Positions 40,685 to 49,788 of a DNA stretch of 64,000 bases are shown piece after piece; position 1 is the first letter of the stretch; each line of letters opens with the position of its first letter. The stretch is from Herbinix sp. (GTDB lineage: Bacteria > Bacillota > Clostridia > Lachnospirales > Lachnospiraceae), in contig JAQSYO010000004.1 in the NCBI GenBank assembly GCA_029256105.1, positions 62,001 to 126,000 on the forward strand, read 5' to 3'. The notes below the pieces were generated by a model that had not been told where the DNA came from, ran no database searches, and worked only from the letters and a program-made list of their open reading frames with translations. The translations under genes were made by a program, and so were the position numbers.

Positions 40685-41692
40685 TTATGCATTGGATAAT
40701 TTAATAAATCTGTCCAACTGCTCCATTGCTTTACCACTATCTATGGTTTCCGCAGCCAGCTTTACACACTTTCTTAAGGTAATATTATTATAAGACATAT
40801 ACAGACAGATTGCCGAATTCAGAAGTACGATATCCCTCTTTGGTCCTTTATCACCCTTTAAAATACTTCTTGCGATATTAGCATTCAAAGTAGGATCGCC
40901 ACCAACCAAATCCTCCGGTTTACAATACTCAAACCCAAATTGATGCGGGTCTAGAAAGAAGCTGTTTACCTGTCCTTGGTTCACTTCACATACGGTTGTC
41001 TTAGCACTTAAGGATACCTCGTCTAGCCCGTCATGACCATGTACTACCATAGCTCTCTTTACACCAAGATTAGCAAGTACTCTGGCCATCGGTTCCACCA
41101 AACTCTCATCATATACGCCTAATAACTGCAGGTTAGCATTCGCTGGACTTGATAGTGGCCCAAGAATATTAAAAATGGTTCGAACGCCTAATTCTTTTCT
41201 AACCGGCGCAGCATGTCGCATGGAAGAATGATAGATGGGAGCAAATAAAAAGCATATTCCGATTTCTTTTAAAATACTCTCACTTTTTTCTACCGGTATA
41301 TCAATCTTAACCCCCAACGCTTCCAGCACATCAGCACTACCACATTTACTAGATACACTACGATTACCGTGCTTTGCAACCGGAACACCTGCAGCGGAGA
41401 TAACGAGAGCGGAAATGGTTGAAATATTAAAGGTAAAGGCCTCATCACCACCGGTACCAACAATGTCAAGAACATCCCCTTCATGCTGTAGCTTTAAACC
41501 AATCTTTCTCATACTCATAGCACAAGCAGTTATCTCATCAATCGATTCTCCCTTCATACGAAGCGCTGTGATAAAGGATGCAATCTGCGCATTCGTTGCA
41601 TTGCCACTCATAATTTCATCCATAACAGACTTTGTCATATCTAAGGATAGATCTTCTTTATTTAGTATCTTATAAATTGCTTGCTGAATCAT
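40685..41692 (-). CDS. trpD: Anthranilate phosphoribosyltransferase
   Basis: Transfers phosphoribose from PRPP to anthranilate; 335 residues. The canonical loops are intact: DIVGTGGDEAFTFNIST and AKHGNRSVSSKCGSADVLEA, with VHGHDGLDEVS later. The start MIQQAIYKIL at 41692 has GGAGG five bases upstream; it overlaps the end of trpG. This copy is therefore the expected working TrpD, in contrast to the divergent paralog at 35991-37034. Confidence 0.97.
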   Translation of the reverse strand: MIQQAIYKILNKEDLSLDMTKSVMDEIMSGNATNAQIASFITALRMKGESIDEITACAMSMRKIGLKLQHEGDVLDIVGTGGDEAFTFNISTISALVISAAGVPVAKHGNRSVSSKCGSADVLEALGVKIDIPVEKSESILKEIGICFLFAPIYHSSMRHAAPVRKELGVRTIFNILGPLSSPANANLQLLGVYDESLVEPMARVLANLGVKRAMVVHGHDGLDEVSLSAKTTVCEVNQGQVNSFFLDPHQFGFEYCKPEDLVGGDPTLNANIARSILKGDKGPKRDIVLLNSAICLYMSYNNITLRKCVKLAAETIDSGKAMEQLDRFIKLSNA

Positions 41693-42272
41693 AATTGCCT
41701 CCATTTCCTATCTGTAAGAAATTTTTCATGATCACTTCACCTTGCGGTGTTAATATTGATTCCGGATGAAATTGTAATCCATAGATATCATAATTCCTAT
41801 GTTTGATTGCCATTACTTCTCCATCGTCATCCTCCGCAATTACCAGAAGTTCATCCGGGAGTGTGTCCTTCTCTGCAATCAATGAATGGTATCTTGCTGC
41901 CTTAATCATCGGTGGTAATCCATGAAATATACGACTACCATTTGCAATATGGATATTGCTCTGTTTTCCGTGCATCAATCGTTTTGCTAGCGTAATTTGT
42001 GCTCCAAAGGTTTCGCAGATGCCCTGATGACCAAGGCAAACACCAAGAATAGGAACCTCACCCTTTATATTTTCTATTAATTGTTCGCAGATACCCGCGT
42101 CTTTCGGGTAGCCCGGCCCAGGCGATATAATAATATGGGTTGGTTTTAATGCTCTAATTTCCTCTACTGTCCTTTCATCATTACGGATCACGTGGATATC
42201 ACCACTAATACCTCCGGCTAACTGCACTAGATTGTAAGTAAAACTATCGTAATTATCGATTAATAATATCAT
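41670..42272 (-). CDS. trpG: Anthranilate synthase glutamine amidotransferase
   Basis: Component II, supplying ammonia from glutamine; 200 residues. Class I amidotransferase motifs are LLIDNYDSFTYNLVQ, ISPGPGYPKDAG, GVCLGHQGI (catalytic Cys) and LQFHPESILTPQG (His, Glu). The start overlaps the trpE stop as ATGA. It may also serve folate synthesis as in Bacillus, but no pab gene is nearby. Confidence 0.97.
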   Translation of the reverse strand: MILLIDNYDSFTYNLVQLAGGISGDIHVIRNDERTVEEIRALKPTHIIISPGPGYPKDAGICEQLIENIKGEVPILGVCLGHQGICETFGAQITLAKRLMHGKQSNIHIANGSRIFHGLPPMIKAARYHSLIAEKDTLPDELLVIAEDDDGEVMAIKHRNYDIYGLQFHPESILTPQGEVIMKNFLQIGNGGNYDSASNL

Positions 42273-43729
42273 AGCTCATCTACCTCACTTGCTCTCATAA
42301 TCGCTTCTATCACAGCTTTGGCTTTATTCTCTGATTCTTCGTATTCCTTCTCCGGAACACTATCTGCAACAATGCCGCCACCTGCCTGAACATATACCAT
42401 GTCGTTCTTCTTTACCGCCATCCGAATCGCAATGCAAGTATCCATGTTGCCGGTAAAATCAATATAGCCGATTGCTCCACCGTAGATGCCTCTTGGTGCT
42501 TTCTCTAATTCCTCAATGATTTCGCAGGCTCTAATCTTTGGAGCTCCGGATAAAGTACCAGCCGGGAGAATTGCTTCTATCGCATCCAATGCATCCTTTT
42601 CCTTTTTAATTGCACCTTCAACCTCAGAGGTTATGTGCATAATTCTTGAATAACGCTGGATTCTCATATAATCGGTCACTCGAACACCACGATATTCCGA
42701 TATTTTACCAACATCATTTCTGGCAAGATCCACCAACATATTATGTTCGGAGAGTTCCTTTTCGTCTGCAAGTAATTCCCTCTCAAGCGCCTCATCTTCT
42801 TCCTTATCCATACCTCTCGGTCTGGAACCGGCTATCGGGAAGGTAGATAATTTTCCATCCTTAAGTCTTACTAAAGTCTCCGGTGAGGTGCTAATCAACT
42901 GAACATCGTCATTTTGCATAAACACCATGTATGGAGAAGGATTGGTTGTTCTTAATACGCGATATGCATTTAATAGATTATCTTTATAATCCGTCTCAAA
43001 CCTTCTTGATATTACTGCTTGGAAAATGTCACCATTTACGATATGTTCCTTTGTCTTATCAACCATATTGCAATACTCTTCCTTCGTTACATTGCAGTGA
43101 AAGGATGGCTTGCTTTCGATGTGCAGTTTTTCAAAAGGAACCTGTTCCGTAATAAAGCGGGTCAAAGCTTCAATATCAGATACAGCTTTACCATAATTCT
43201 CAAGTACTTTATCCGTCCTCATATTTACTACAATACTTATTTTTTGTTTCAGGTGATCATAAGCAATCACTTTGTCAAATAGCATTAAGTCAAAATCATT
43301 AAATTCACTTGGCTTAATTTTTAATACCGGCTCTGCATAACCAATCATTTCATAGGAGAAGTAACCTACCAATCCGCCAGTAAAAGGTGGCATTCCTTCC
43401 AGCTTCGGGGCTTTGTATTGCTCCAAAAGTGTTCGTAGTACCTCAAACGGCTTTTCCGAAGGGATTACTTGCCTCTCTCCGCTATCAATTACTACTTCCT
43501 TGTTTTTGCAGGTTACATGAACGATTGGATTAAAACCCAAGAAGGAATATCTTCCCCATTTTTCACCGCCTTCAATACTCTCAAGTAGATAATACTGTTG
43601 ACTAATTTGGGATATCTTACGGAGTAATGTAATCGGTGTAATAATGTCAGCATAGATTTCTTTGCAAATCGGTAGGATACGATACTCTTTTGCTAATAAT
43701 TCAATTTCGTTACAGCTTGGTGTTATCAC
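42269..43729 (-). CDS. trpE: Anthranilate synthase component I
   Basis: Makes anthranilate from chorismate; 486 residues from the GTG at 43729, which has AGGTG six bases upstream (a GTG nine bases earlier coincides with that site). The feedback-inhibition motif LLES is present in [20 protein letters not shown], so Trp inhibition is likely. Chorismate-binding motifs are [43 protein letters not shown] and [12 protein letters not shown]. It is the first gene of the operon, after a T-box leader. Confidence 0.97.
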   Translation of the reverse strand: MITPSCNEIELLAKEYRILPICKEIYADIITPITLLRKISQISQQYYLLESIEGGEKWGRYSFLGFNPIVHVTCKNKEVVIDSGERQVIPSEKPFEVLRTLLEQYKAPKLEGMPPFTGGLVGYFSYEMIGYAEPVLKIKPSEFNDFDLMLFDKVIAYDHLKQKISIVVNMRTDKVLENYGKAVSDIEALTRFITEQVPFEKLHIESKPSFHCNVTKEEYCNMVDKTKEHIVNGDIFQAVISRRFETDYKDNLLNAYRVLRTTNPSPYMVFMQNDDVQLISTSPETLVRLKDGKLSTFPIAGSRPRGMDKEEDEALERELLADEKELSEHNMLVDLARNDVGKISEYRGVRVTDYMRIQRYSRIMHITSEVEGAIKKEKDALDAIEAILPAGTLSGAPKIRACEIIEELEKAPRGIYGGAIGYIDFTGNMDTCIAIRMAVKKNDMVYVQAGGGIVADSVPEKEYEESENKAKAVIEAIMRASEVDEL

Positions 43730-43852
43730 TATAATCACCTATTTTTCATTGATGGGATGAAAAATTCCTTTCTTTTAGTTTTATCTACTTATTTTTGTAG
43801 CCGTTGTCAGGAAAGTATCGATTCCTTTATTAGGTAATACACTTTTTTGGGT

Positions 43853-44137
43853 ATAAAAAAAAGCCCTTATCCCTGTAATTATACAGGGACAAAAGCTTTA
43901 AACTTCTGCGGTACCACCCGGTTTGATGTATTATTATACATCCTCTCATTTTGCATACCATCATATGCACCCCACTGATAACGGAAAGGGTTCCCGTAAG
44001 CGCCTACTCTCTAAGATTTCGGGCTTCCCTCACAAGTCCATTCAGAATTACCTTTGTAACTGCATTCCCACCAACAGCAGCTCTCTGTATACAATAAGTC
44101 AATCTTACTCTTCTTGCTCAACAGTTTATTAATATTT
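43853..44137 (-). promoter_or_regulatory. T-box leader, tryptophan-specific, upstream of trpE
   Basis: The minus-strand leader ends with the T-box AACCGGGTGGTACCGCAG (43923-43906), whose GGTGG/ACCGC context pairs with an uncharged tRNA tail. A terminator follows: GTCCCTGTATAATTACAGGGA within a longer stem, then eight Ts (43897-43853). Stem I contains GAATGGACTT with the specifier codon UGG at 44040-44038, so tRNA-Trp is sensed. AGTAGGCGCTTACGGG is the conserved end of Stem I. Low charging of tRNA-Trp should allow read-through into trpE. Confidence 0.95.
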
Positions 44138-44143
44138 ATACAG

Positions 44144-44173
44144 ATTATAGCAATGGACAATTCACTTTGTCAA
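44144..44173 (-). promoter_or_regulatory. trp operon promoter
   Basis: TTGACA (44173-44168) and TATAAT (44149-44144) on the minus strand, spaced 18 bases, lie just before the T-box leader. Confidence 0.8.
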
Positions 44174-44264
44174 GTACAATATTTAAAATTAATTATTTCA
44201 TATTAAATCTAAAATTTCATTTTGCATATTAATACACCTTTGTAAAGAATTGATGCTTTTATTG

Positions 44265-44293
44265 TTGACATACCAAACTAAATAAGTTATATT
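44265..44293 (+). promoter_or_regulatory. Promoter of the MpsC-like gene
   Basis: TTGACA (44265-44270) and TATATT (44288-44293), spaced 17 bases, lie about 25 bases before the GGAGGTGATG ribosome site. Confidence 0.7.
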
Positions 44294-44319
44294 AAAAACA
44301 CTTGGAGGTGATGTATTTT

Positions 44320-44685
44320 ATGACCAAAGGGCAATTAGAAGCAAAACTGAGTGAAGCAGTCAGCAAATTTGAATTAGAATATATGGGCAGAGGACCAAAA
44401 CTAATCCGGACCTATATAATTTGTGACATGATTATTATAAGGCTTTCCGGTGTCTTAAGTCCTTCTGAGCAAAAATTAACGGATAATCCGCAGGGAATCG
44501 AATTATTTAAAAAGGTACGGTCATCCTTATTTGAAGGAGGGAGAGGATATCTGGAAACATTGATTACTGAGATAATTGATGTAGCCATAATCAGCACCCA
44601 TTCTGATATTAGTACAAAAACTGGCGAGAAGGTTATCGTTATAACAACGGATAAAAACATGGAAGAATTAATTACAACAAAATAA
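44320..44685 (+). CDS. MpsC/DUF2294-family small protein
   Basis: A 121-residue single-domain protein with no membrane segment. MTKGQLEAKLSEAVSKFELE at the start and RGPKLIRTYIICDMIIIRLSG match the DUF2294 family, also named MpsC after the staphylococcal membrane-potential-generating system. The ATG at 44320 is preceded by GGAGGTG. The family's molecular role is not settled, and no mpsA or mpsB neighbour is present, so no function is claimed. Confidence 0.75.
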   Translation: MTKGQLEAKLSEAVSKFELEYMGRGPKLIRTYIICDMIIIRLSGVLSPSEQKLTDNPQGIELFKKVRSSLFEGGRGYLETLITEIIDVAIISTHSDISTKTGEKVIVITTDKNMEELITTK

Positions 44686-44770
44686 GTTCGGAAGACAACA
44701 CAAATTAACCGCTATAAAGTAGCTTATACCAAGTAGCCCTACTTAAATGAAGCAAGTTAAGTTGTAAGTA

Positions 44771-44840
44771 AGCCGATATCTTGGGAGGAATCTAAAGGTA
44801 TCGGTTTTTTTATATATTAAAGGAGGTAAATCCTCCCAAT
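44771..44840 (+). promoter_or_regulatory. Terminator and alternative hairpins before purE
   Basis: A stem CCGATA...TATCGG followed by TTTTTTTAT (about 44773-44811) can end transcription of the MpsC-like gene. TTGGGAGGA inside its loop (about 44781-44789) can instead pair with TCCTCCCAA (about 44832-44840), and that second strand can also pair with AGGAGG (44821-44826). The three foldings exclude one another, like an attenuator, but no known riboswitch core is recognised. Confidence 0.5.
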
Positions 44841-44856
44841 ATAAAGGAGAATAATG

Positions 44857-45360
44857 ATGAGTAAAAAAGTAGCAATTCTTATGGGTAGTGACAGTGATCT
44901 TCCAGTAGTAAAAGGTGCAATTAATACCTTGAAAAGCTTCGGTATTACAGTAGAAGTACATGTTACTAGCGCACACCGTACCCCAAAACAAGCCTGTGAT
45001 TTTGCATCCAATGCAAAGGCAAATGGATTTGGCGTAATTATCTGTGCTGCTGGTAAAGCAGCACATCTTGCAGGAATTATTGCAGCGCATACTACACTTC
45101 CTGTGATTGGTATTCCGATTAAATCTTCTACCCTCGATGGAATGGATTCTCTTCTCTCCACAGTTCAGATGCCAAAGGGTATTCCAGTTGCAACCGTTGC
45201 CATTGATGGAGCTGATAACGCAGGAATACTTGCAGCACAAATGCTAGGTATCCACGATGAAGAAATCAGCCACAAATTAGACAAATTGAAACTTGATATG
45301 GTTGAGGAAGTATTAGCAAAGGATGAGAAATTACAGACTGAAATGTGGTGGAAAATTTAA
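44857..45360 (+). CDS. purE: N5-carboxyaminoimidazole ribonucleotide mutase
   Basis: Purine biosynthesis enzyme converting N5-CAIR to CAIR; 167 residues. Class I PurE motifs are present: ILMGSDSDLPVVKGAINTL, VTSAHRTPKQACDFA and IICAAGKAAHLAGIIAAHT (where class I usually has GGAAHLPGM), then GMDSLLSTVQMPKGIPVATV. The ATG at 44857 has AAGGAG seven bases upstream; an ATG one codon earlier is possible. No purK or other pur gene is adjacent. Confidence 0.95.
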   Translation: MSKKVAILMGSDSDLPVVKGAINTLKSFGITVEVHVTSAHRTPKQACDFASNAKANGFGVIICAAGKAAHLAGIIAAHTTLPVIGIPIKSSTLDGMDSLLSTVQMPKGIPVATVAIDGADNAGILAAQMLGIHDEEISHKLDKLKLDMVEEVLAKDEKLQTEMWWKI

Positions 45361-45525
45361 ATAATCGTTTAGTCTCATTCAATATCGAGAAATGTGAATA
45401 TTAGTAAATTACATCACGGACAATATAGTAATGATTAAGCGAATTTAAGAACAATAAATATGACTAAAAAAGACTAAATAAGAACAGGATGCAGAATTGC
45501 GTAATTCTAAGAAATGGAGTTGTAC

Positions 45526-47403
45526 ATGAGCGAATACTTAAACAGATTTATTTTGGCAGACGAAGTAAAGAACATTTTAACAGGCAGCAAAAAGGTTATC
45601 TTCCCAAAGACAAGGATGGAATTAATTGATCTTGCACTCGGAAGCAAACCTAGTGACAACTTTGAAGTTGCATATGATGTAAAAGGGAAAGGTTTGGTTG
45701 TAGAAGCTGATGTAACCCGTTGTAAGAACGGTGTTGCAATCAATTATATGGAAGATTATATGCGTCGCCGTGATCCGGATAGTCTTGTAATCGGTGATAA
45801 TTTAGATACGGATAAACCCAGATATAAGGATCTTTATGAGAAGGAGTTTGAACCTCTTCGTATGGAAACCTTCGAATGGTTAACAAATGAAGAATTAATT
45901 GCTCTTCCCTTTAAAGCAGGTGGTTATCAATATGGTTATGACGCCCTCCTGATTGCACCGGTAAATGCAGCTTTTTTTGCTTGTGGACTAGCTGATTTGC
46001 AAGGATTTTTAGGTATTGATGAGGTTCCTGAGGCTTTTCACCCGAAAGCAATCGTATATCTTGCACCACCGTTTCGCCATACTCATTTCGATGGAAAACA
46101 AATTGTTGTCCATAATCGTCTGGAAGAGGTACATGAGGTATTCTCCTATAATCTCTATCCTGGTCCAAGTGCAAAAAAAGGTATCTATGGTGTACTCCTT
46201 AACATCGGTGAGCGTGAGGGTTGGGTAACAGCGCACGCATCCACTGTTAAAGTTATAACTCCTTATGATAATGAAATTGTAATTATGCATGAGGGTGCTT
46301 CCGGCGGTGGTAAAAGTGAAATGATCGAACCAGCACACCGTGCGGCGGATGGACGACTTGTCTTAGGTGAAAACCTTACAACCGGAGAAAAATATTATCT
46401 TGATTTGTCAGAATCTTGCGAGCTTCGTCCGGTAACAGATGATATGGCTCTTTGCCACCCTAAGATGCAAAATGATAGCAAAAAGCTTGTAGTATCGGAT
46501 GCAGAAAGCGGTTGGTTCTTAAGGCTTGACCATGTAACCAGTTATGGTACTTCTCCACAATATGAAAAGATATTTACACAGCCCACAGAACCTTTGGTAT
46601 TCTTTAATATACAGGCAGTTCCGAAAGCAACTTGTCTGGTATGGGAACACACCCTGGATTCCGATGGTACTCCATGCCCGAACCCAAGAGCAATACTCCC
46701 TAGACGACTTGTACCGGATATTGTAATGGATCCTGTTGAGGTTGATGTTCGAAGCTTTGGTGTTAGAACACCTCCTTGTACTAGAGAAAATCCATCCTAT
46801 GGTATTCTTGGCATGCTCCATATCCTCCCTCCGGCACTTGCTTGGTTATGGAGATTGGTAGCACCTAGAGGATATAATAATCCTAGTATTGTTAGTGGTA
46901 AGGGAATGATAAGTGAAGGAGTTGGTTCCTATTGGCCTTTCGCTACCGGTAAGATGGTGAAACAGGCGAACCTGCTATTAGATCAAATCATCAGCTCCTC
47001 TAGCACAAGATATGTTCTTATTCCTAACCAGCACATCGGTGTTTATAAGGTAAGCTTTAATCCGCAATGGGTTGCCAGAGAATATATTGCAAGGCGAGGA
47101 AGTGCCAAGTTCAAACTCGAACATTTGAAAGAAGCTCGTTGCAATCTATTAGGTTATGGTCTAGAATCATTAAAGGTTGATGGCCAATATATCAGAAGGG
47201 CCTTCCTTCAGCCAGAGAGACAGCAAGAAGTTGGTACCGATGGATATGATAAAGGTGCTGAAATTTTAATTGATTTCTTTAAAAGAGAAGCTTCCAAGTT
47301 TAATACGGAGGAATTAAATCCTTTGGGCAAACAAATTATTGAATGTCTACTTCGCGATGCCTCTTTGCAGGAATATATCGATTTAATCCCGATGAGATTT
47401 TAA
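45526..47403 (+). CDS. DUF4914-family protein with a PEPCK-like P-loop
   Basis: Uncharacterised soluble protein of 625 residues. A kinase-type P-loop, HEGASGGGKSEM, lies at residues 257-264 (Gly257 to Ser264), in the style of phosphoenolpyruvate carboxykinase and HPr kinase. Other conspicuous stretches are LVIGDNLDTDKPRYKDLYEK, APPFRHTHFDGKQIVVHNR and PSIVSGKGMISEGVGSYWPF. The length and overall sequence fit DUF4914. The ATG at 45526 has GGAG six bases upstream. Nine bases separate it from the next gene, a permease, so the two form an operon. It probably binds or hydrolyses a nucleotide; the substrate is unknown. Confidence 0.78.
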   Translation: MSEYLNRFILADEVKNILTGSKKVIFPKTRMELIDLALGSKPSDNFEVAYDVKGKGLVVEADVTRCKNGVAINYMEDYMRRRDPDSLVIGDNLDTDKPRYKDLYEKEFEPLRMETFEWLTNEELIALPFKAGGYQYGYDALLIAPVNAAFFACGLADLQGFLGIDEVPEAFHPKAIVYLAPPFRHTHFDGKQIVVHNRLEEVHEVFSYNLYPGPSAKKGIYGVLLNIGEREGWVTAHASTVKVITPYDNEIVIMHEGASGGGKSEMIEPAHRAADGRLVLGENLTTGEKYYLDLSESCELRPVTDDMALCHPKMQNDSKKLVVSDAESGWFLRLDHVTSYGTSPQYEKIFTQPTEPLVFFNIQAVPKATCLVWEHTLDSDGTPCPNPRAILPRRLVPDIVMDPVEVDVRSFGVRTPPCTRENPSYGILGMLHILPPALAWLWRLVAPRGYNNPSIVSGKGMISEGVGSYWPFATGKMVKQANLLLDQIISSSSTRYVLIPNQHIGVYKVSFNPQWVAREYIARRGSAKFKLEHLKEARCNLLGYGLESLKVDGQYIRRAFLQPERQQEVGTDGYDKGAEILIDFFKREASKFNTEELNPLGKQIIECLLRDASLQEYIDLIPMRF

Positions 47404-47412
47404 TCATTCGCT

Positions 47413-48645
47413 ATGAAAATAAGACTATTTAACTCCATAAACATCAGACCGATTGATTTCGTACCTGCCTTCAGCGGGTTAATAGGGAAAACCGCACTTG
47501 TAACCTCCTTCGCTGTTGTTTGGGCTACAGAATTAAATATAATTAACCCCAACTTTGTATTTGAGAATGTTCGGATTGAGATGATTATTGGAAGTATAAT
47601 TACGCTTTTAGCTGCTTTACTAATGAAAGATACAGCACCTTCCGGTACCCTCGCTCCCTTAATTGTAATGGTCCCTACCATGGTTAATTACGGAGTTCAT
47701 CCCTTTATCTTAAGTCTTTTGGTTGGCATCGTAGGTATTATTAGTATAAAAACAAATTTATTTCAAAAGTTAATCGCATTATCAGGTGCAATTAGTAAAA
47801 CAAGCCTCACTTTGACGATTGGAATAGCGGGTATTCTTTTATCCATAAAAAGTTTAGTTGCTTTCTTTGGGAATAAGCATACTCCTTTATTCCTGATTAT
47901 GATCGCTTTGGTGGCTGTCTATCTTCTGCTACTCAAATGGAACAAACTATGGCTTATCATACCGGTAGCCGCTGTGATCTCCTTATTAATTTCCACAGCA
48001 TTTGATATTTCTATCGGTAATGTCACTACGATATCCTTACCCTCCTTCAATCCATCTTATTGGTGGAATGAGATGTGGGGAATAGGATTTGGCTTTGAAC
48101 TACAAACCATACTAAAGACACTCCCTTTTGCTTTCTTTGTCCTTCTGCTTTGGGCTGTCGATACCGTATCAATTACTTCAATGCTTGATGCAACTTATCA
48201 GGAGCAGGATAAACGTGAGGAAATCAATCTTAATCGATCCTTTACGATCACTTCACTTCGTAATATGATTGGAGGACTTTTGGGAGGAGCACAGACGAGT
48301 GCCTTGTGGCGTAGCTTTTTAATTCCATTATTTATCGTAAAAAGACCGTTACGTCCCGCATCAATTATTCTGGGATTCCTTGGTATTATAGCTGGTTTTA
48401 CTGCAATACCAATTAAAGTATTGTCATTTCCTCCTCTCATCTGGTCCGTCCTTTTATTTGGAATATTTTTACCCTTTGTAATGGTAGGATTAAAAAATCT
48501 TGGATCCTTAGAAAAACTTACACAAAAAATTATAATAATAATGTTTTCATTATTAGGTGTACTAATCAGTCCAATTGTAACCTGGTTAGGTGCAGTTTTA
48601 TATGAAAAGCTTATAATAAAATTTGATAAAAAGCTGGAAACATAA
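47413..48645 (+). CDS. Uncharacterised permease-like membrane protein (DUF3360-like)
   Basis: Integral membrane protein of 410 residues with about 11-12 hydrophobic helices. DFVPAFSGLIGKTALVTSFA near the start, DTAPSGTLAPLIVMVPTMVN at ~80 and NMIGGLLGGAQTSALWRSF at ~285 recall the xanthine/uracil- and SulP-type fold, closest by eye to the DUF3360 group. It begins nine bases after the DUF4914 gene without an obvious ribosome site, so translation may be coupled. The substrate is unknown. Confidence 0.65.
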   Translation: MKIRLFNSINIRPIDFVPAFSGLIGKTALVTSFAVVWATELNIINPNFVFENVRIEMIIGSIITLLAALLMKDTAPSGTLAPLIVMVPTMVNYGVHPFILSLLVGIVGIISIKTNLFQKLIALSGAISKTSLTLTIGIAGILLSIKSLVAFFGNKHTPLFLIMIALVAVYLLLLKWNKLWLIIPVAAVISLLISTAFDISIGNVTTISLPSFNPSYWWNEMWGIGFGFELQTILKTLPFAFFVLLLWAVDTVSITSMLDATYQEQDKREEINLNRSFTITSLRNMIGGLLGGAQTSALWRSFLIPLFIVKRPLRPASIILGFLGIIAGFTAIPIKVLSFPPLIWSVLLFGIFLPFVMVGLKNLGSLEKLTQKIIIIMFSLLGVLISPIVTWLGAVLYEKLIIKFDKKLET

Positions 48646-48648
48646 TAA

Positions 48649-48747
48649 GTCCCCCAACTACATTTGATATGTTCCCTTTGGTAGACAGTTAAAATAGTAA
48701 AAACTGTTTACTATAAGGAAGAGCATATTAAATGTTATTGGGGGCTT
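48649..48747. repeat. Long imperfect palindrome of about 97 bp
   Basis: CCCCCAA (48651-48657) pairs with TTGGGGG (48738-48744), and pairing continues inward through TACATTT/AAATGT, ATATG/CATAT and TTCCCTT/AAGGAA to an AACTGTTTACTAT-type inner stem. It directly follows the permease stop and ends CTTTCTT, so it may serve as terminator, but the length and nested arms also fit a miniature inverted-repeat element. Confidence 0.6.
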
Positions 48748-48830
48748 TCTTCTGCAATATACATATTGTTTCTATACGAGTTGTAACTATTTCTAATCGT
48801 TTCTTTTCTCTTGTTCAATGAAAGGACTAT

Positions 48831-49292
48831 CTACTTAATGATTTTTAACCCGTCCTGATACCTCTCCAGAAAATCCTCTACGGTAATCTTTCTGGAAAGC
48901 TCTGCAATCAAATCATATGGAATGTCATCCACCTTTTTAAAGCGGATACAACTTTTTCCCATATCAAGCTTAGTTTTAGCATTCTTAGAATATTCCTCCC
49001 TGAACCAGGATAAGATCTCCGGATATATATATATTCCCATATGATATACAGCAATATAATTCTTCTGCGACGCTATACTTATAAATGGCACGGGATCCTT
49101 AGGATTACAGTGGTATCCTGAAGGATAAATACTATGAGGGATTACATAACTAACCATTCCATAAGACATGGTTTCTTTAAACCCAATTGGAAGATTCTCA
49201 TTTATTATTTTTCTTAACATCATCATAGCCATCTTTCTATCTTCCGGTAACTGGCTGATATATTCTTCCGGACTATTTGCTTCAATATTCAT
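48831..49292 (-). CDS. DUF1801-family protein
   Basis: A 153-residue soluble protein. The YISQLPEDRKMAMMMLRKII start, GFKETMSYGMVSYVIP, and SIASQKNYIAVYHMG followed by GKSCIRFKKVDDIPYDLI are the conserved pieces of DUF1801 (YdhG-like). Members have been linked to iron handling in Bacillus, but the activity is not defined. It is monocistronic, on the opposite strand to its neighbours. Confidence 0.85.
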   Translation of the reverse strand: MNIEANSPEEYISQLPEDRKMAMMMLRKIINENLPIGFKETMSYGMVSYVIPHSIYPSGYHCNPKDPVPFISIASQKNYIAVYHMGIYIYPEILSWFREEYSKNAKTKLDMGKSCIRFKKVDDIPYDLIAELSRKITVEDFLERYQDGLKIIK

Positions 49293-49668
49293 CCCATCTA
49301 CCTTCTTTCCTTCGACTTCAAAATCCTTCTGCTAATAAAATAGTTTTAATTTATATTTCCATTTACTTTTTTTCGATGAAATTCTCTAAGTAATTTATAT
49401 TATACTATTGGGTTAATAAAAATACAAGAACATCCGTTCATTCCTCTAAGACTGTAAATCTATTTTTTTTAGACATAGTTTCTTAGAATTTGTTTCTAAG
49501 TATTAGTTTTTTAGTATTAGTTTTATGAATTTGCTTCTTAGAAATAGCGATTCAAATATATTAGTACTTGAATAAAACCTTGTAAGTAACAGACAATACC
49601 ATATATACATTTTCTGCAATCGATTGTCATTATTTGCACTTTATAGTAAAATAGAGGTGTCACTTAGT
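49293..49668. other. AT-rich gene-free spacer
   Basis: About 375 bases with short TTAGTTTTTTAG- and TTCTTAGAA-type repeats around 49480-49550 but no supported gene or RNA. Confidence 0.5.
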
Positions 49669-49788
49669 ATGATAGAAAATAACCCTATTATGTATGATAA
49701 TATGACCTTAAAGGTAAAATGCAGAAATTGCAGATATTATAATCATAATTACAATATTGATGAAGGAGTTGAAGTAAATGGCTATTGA
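49669..49788 (+). CDS. Possible small Cys-containing protein
   Basis: A 39-codon frame starting MIENNPIMYDNMTLKVKC with a CRNC pair (CxxC) at residues 18-21 and AGAGGTG nine bases upstream of the ATG. Its end overlaps the start of the VOC gene by 11 bases, so it may be a leader or coupled peptide. The length is near the limit of what can be trusted. Confidence 0.35.
   Translation: MIENNPIMYDNMTLKVKCRNCRYYNHNYNIDEGVEVNGY

Noticed and set aside
44743-45240. Long minus-strand frame opposite purE
   Set aside because: It is antisense to a clearly recognised purE and has Cys/Asn-rich nonsense composition.
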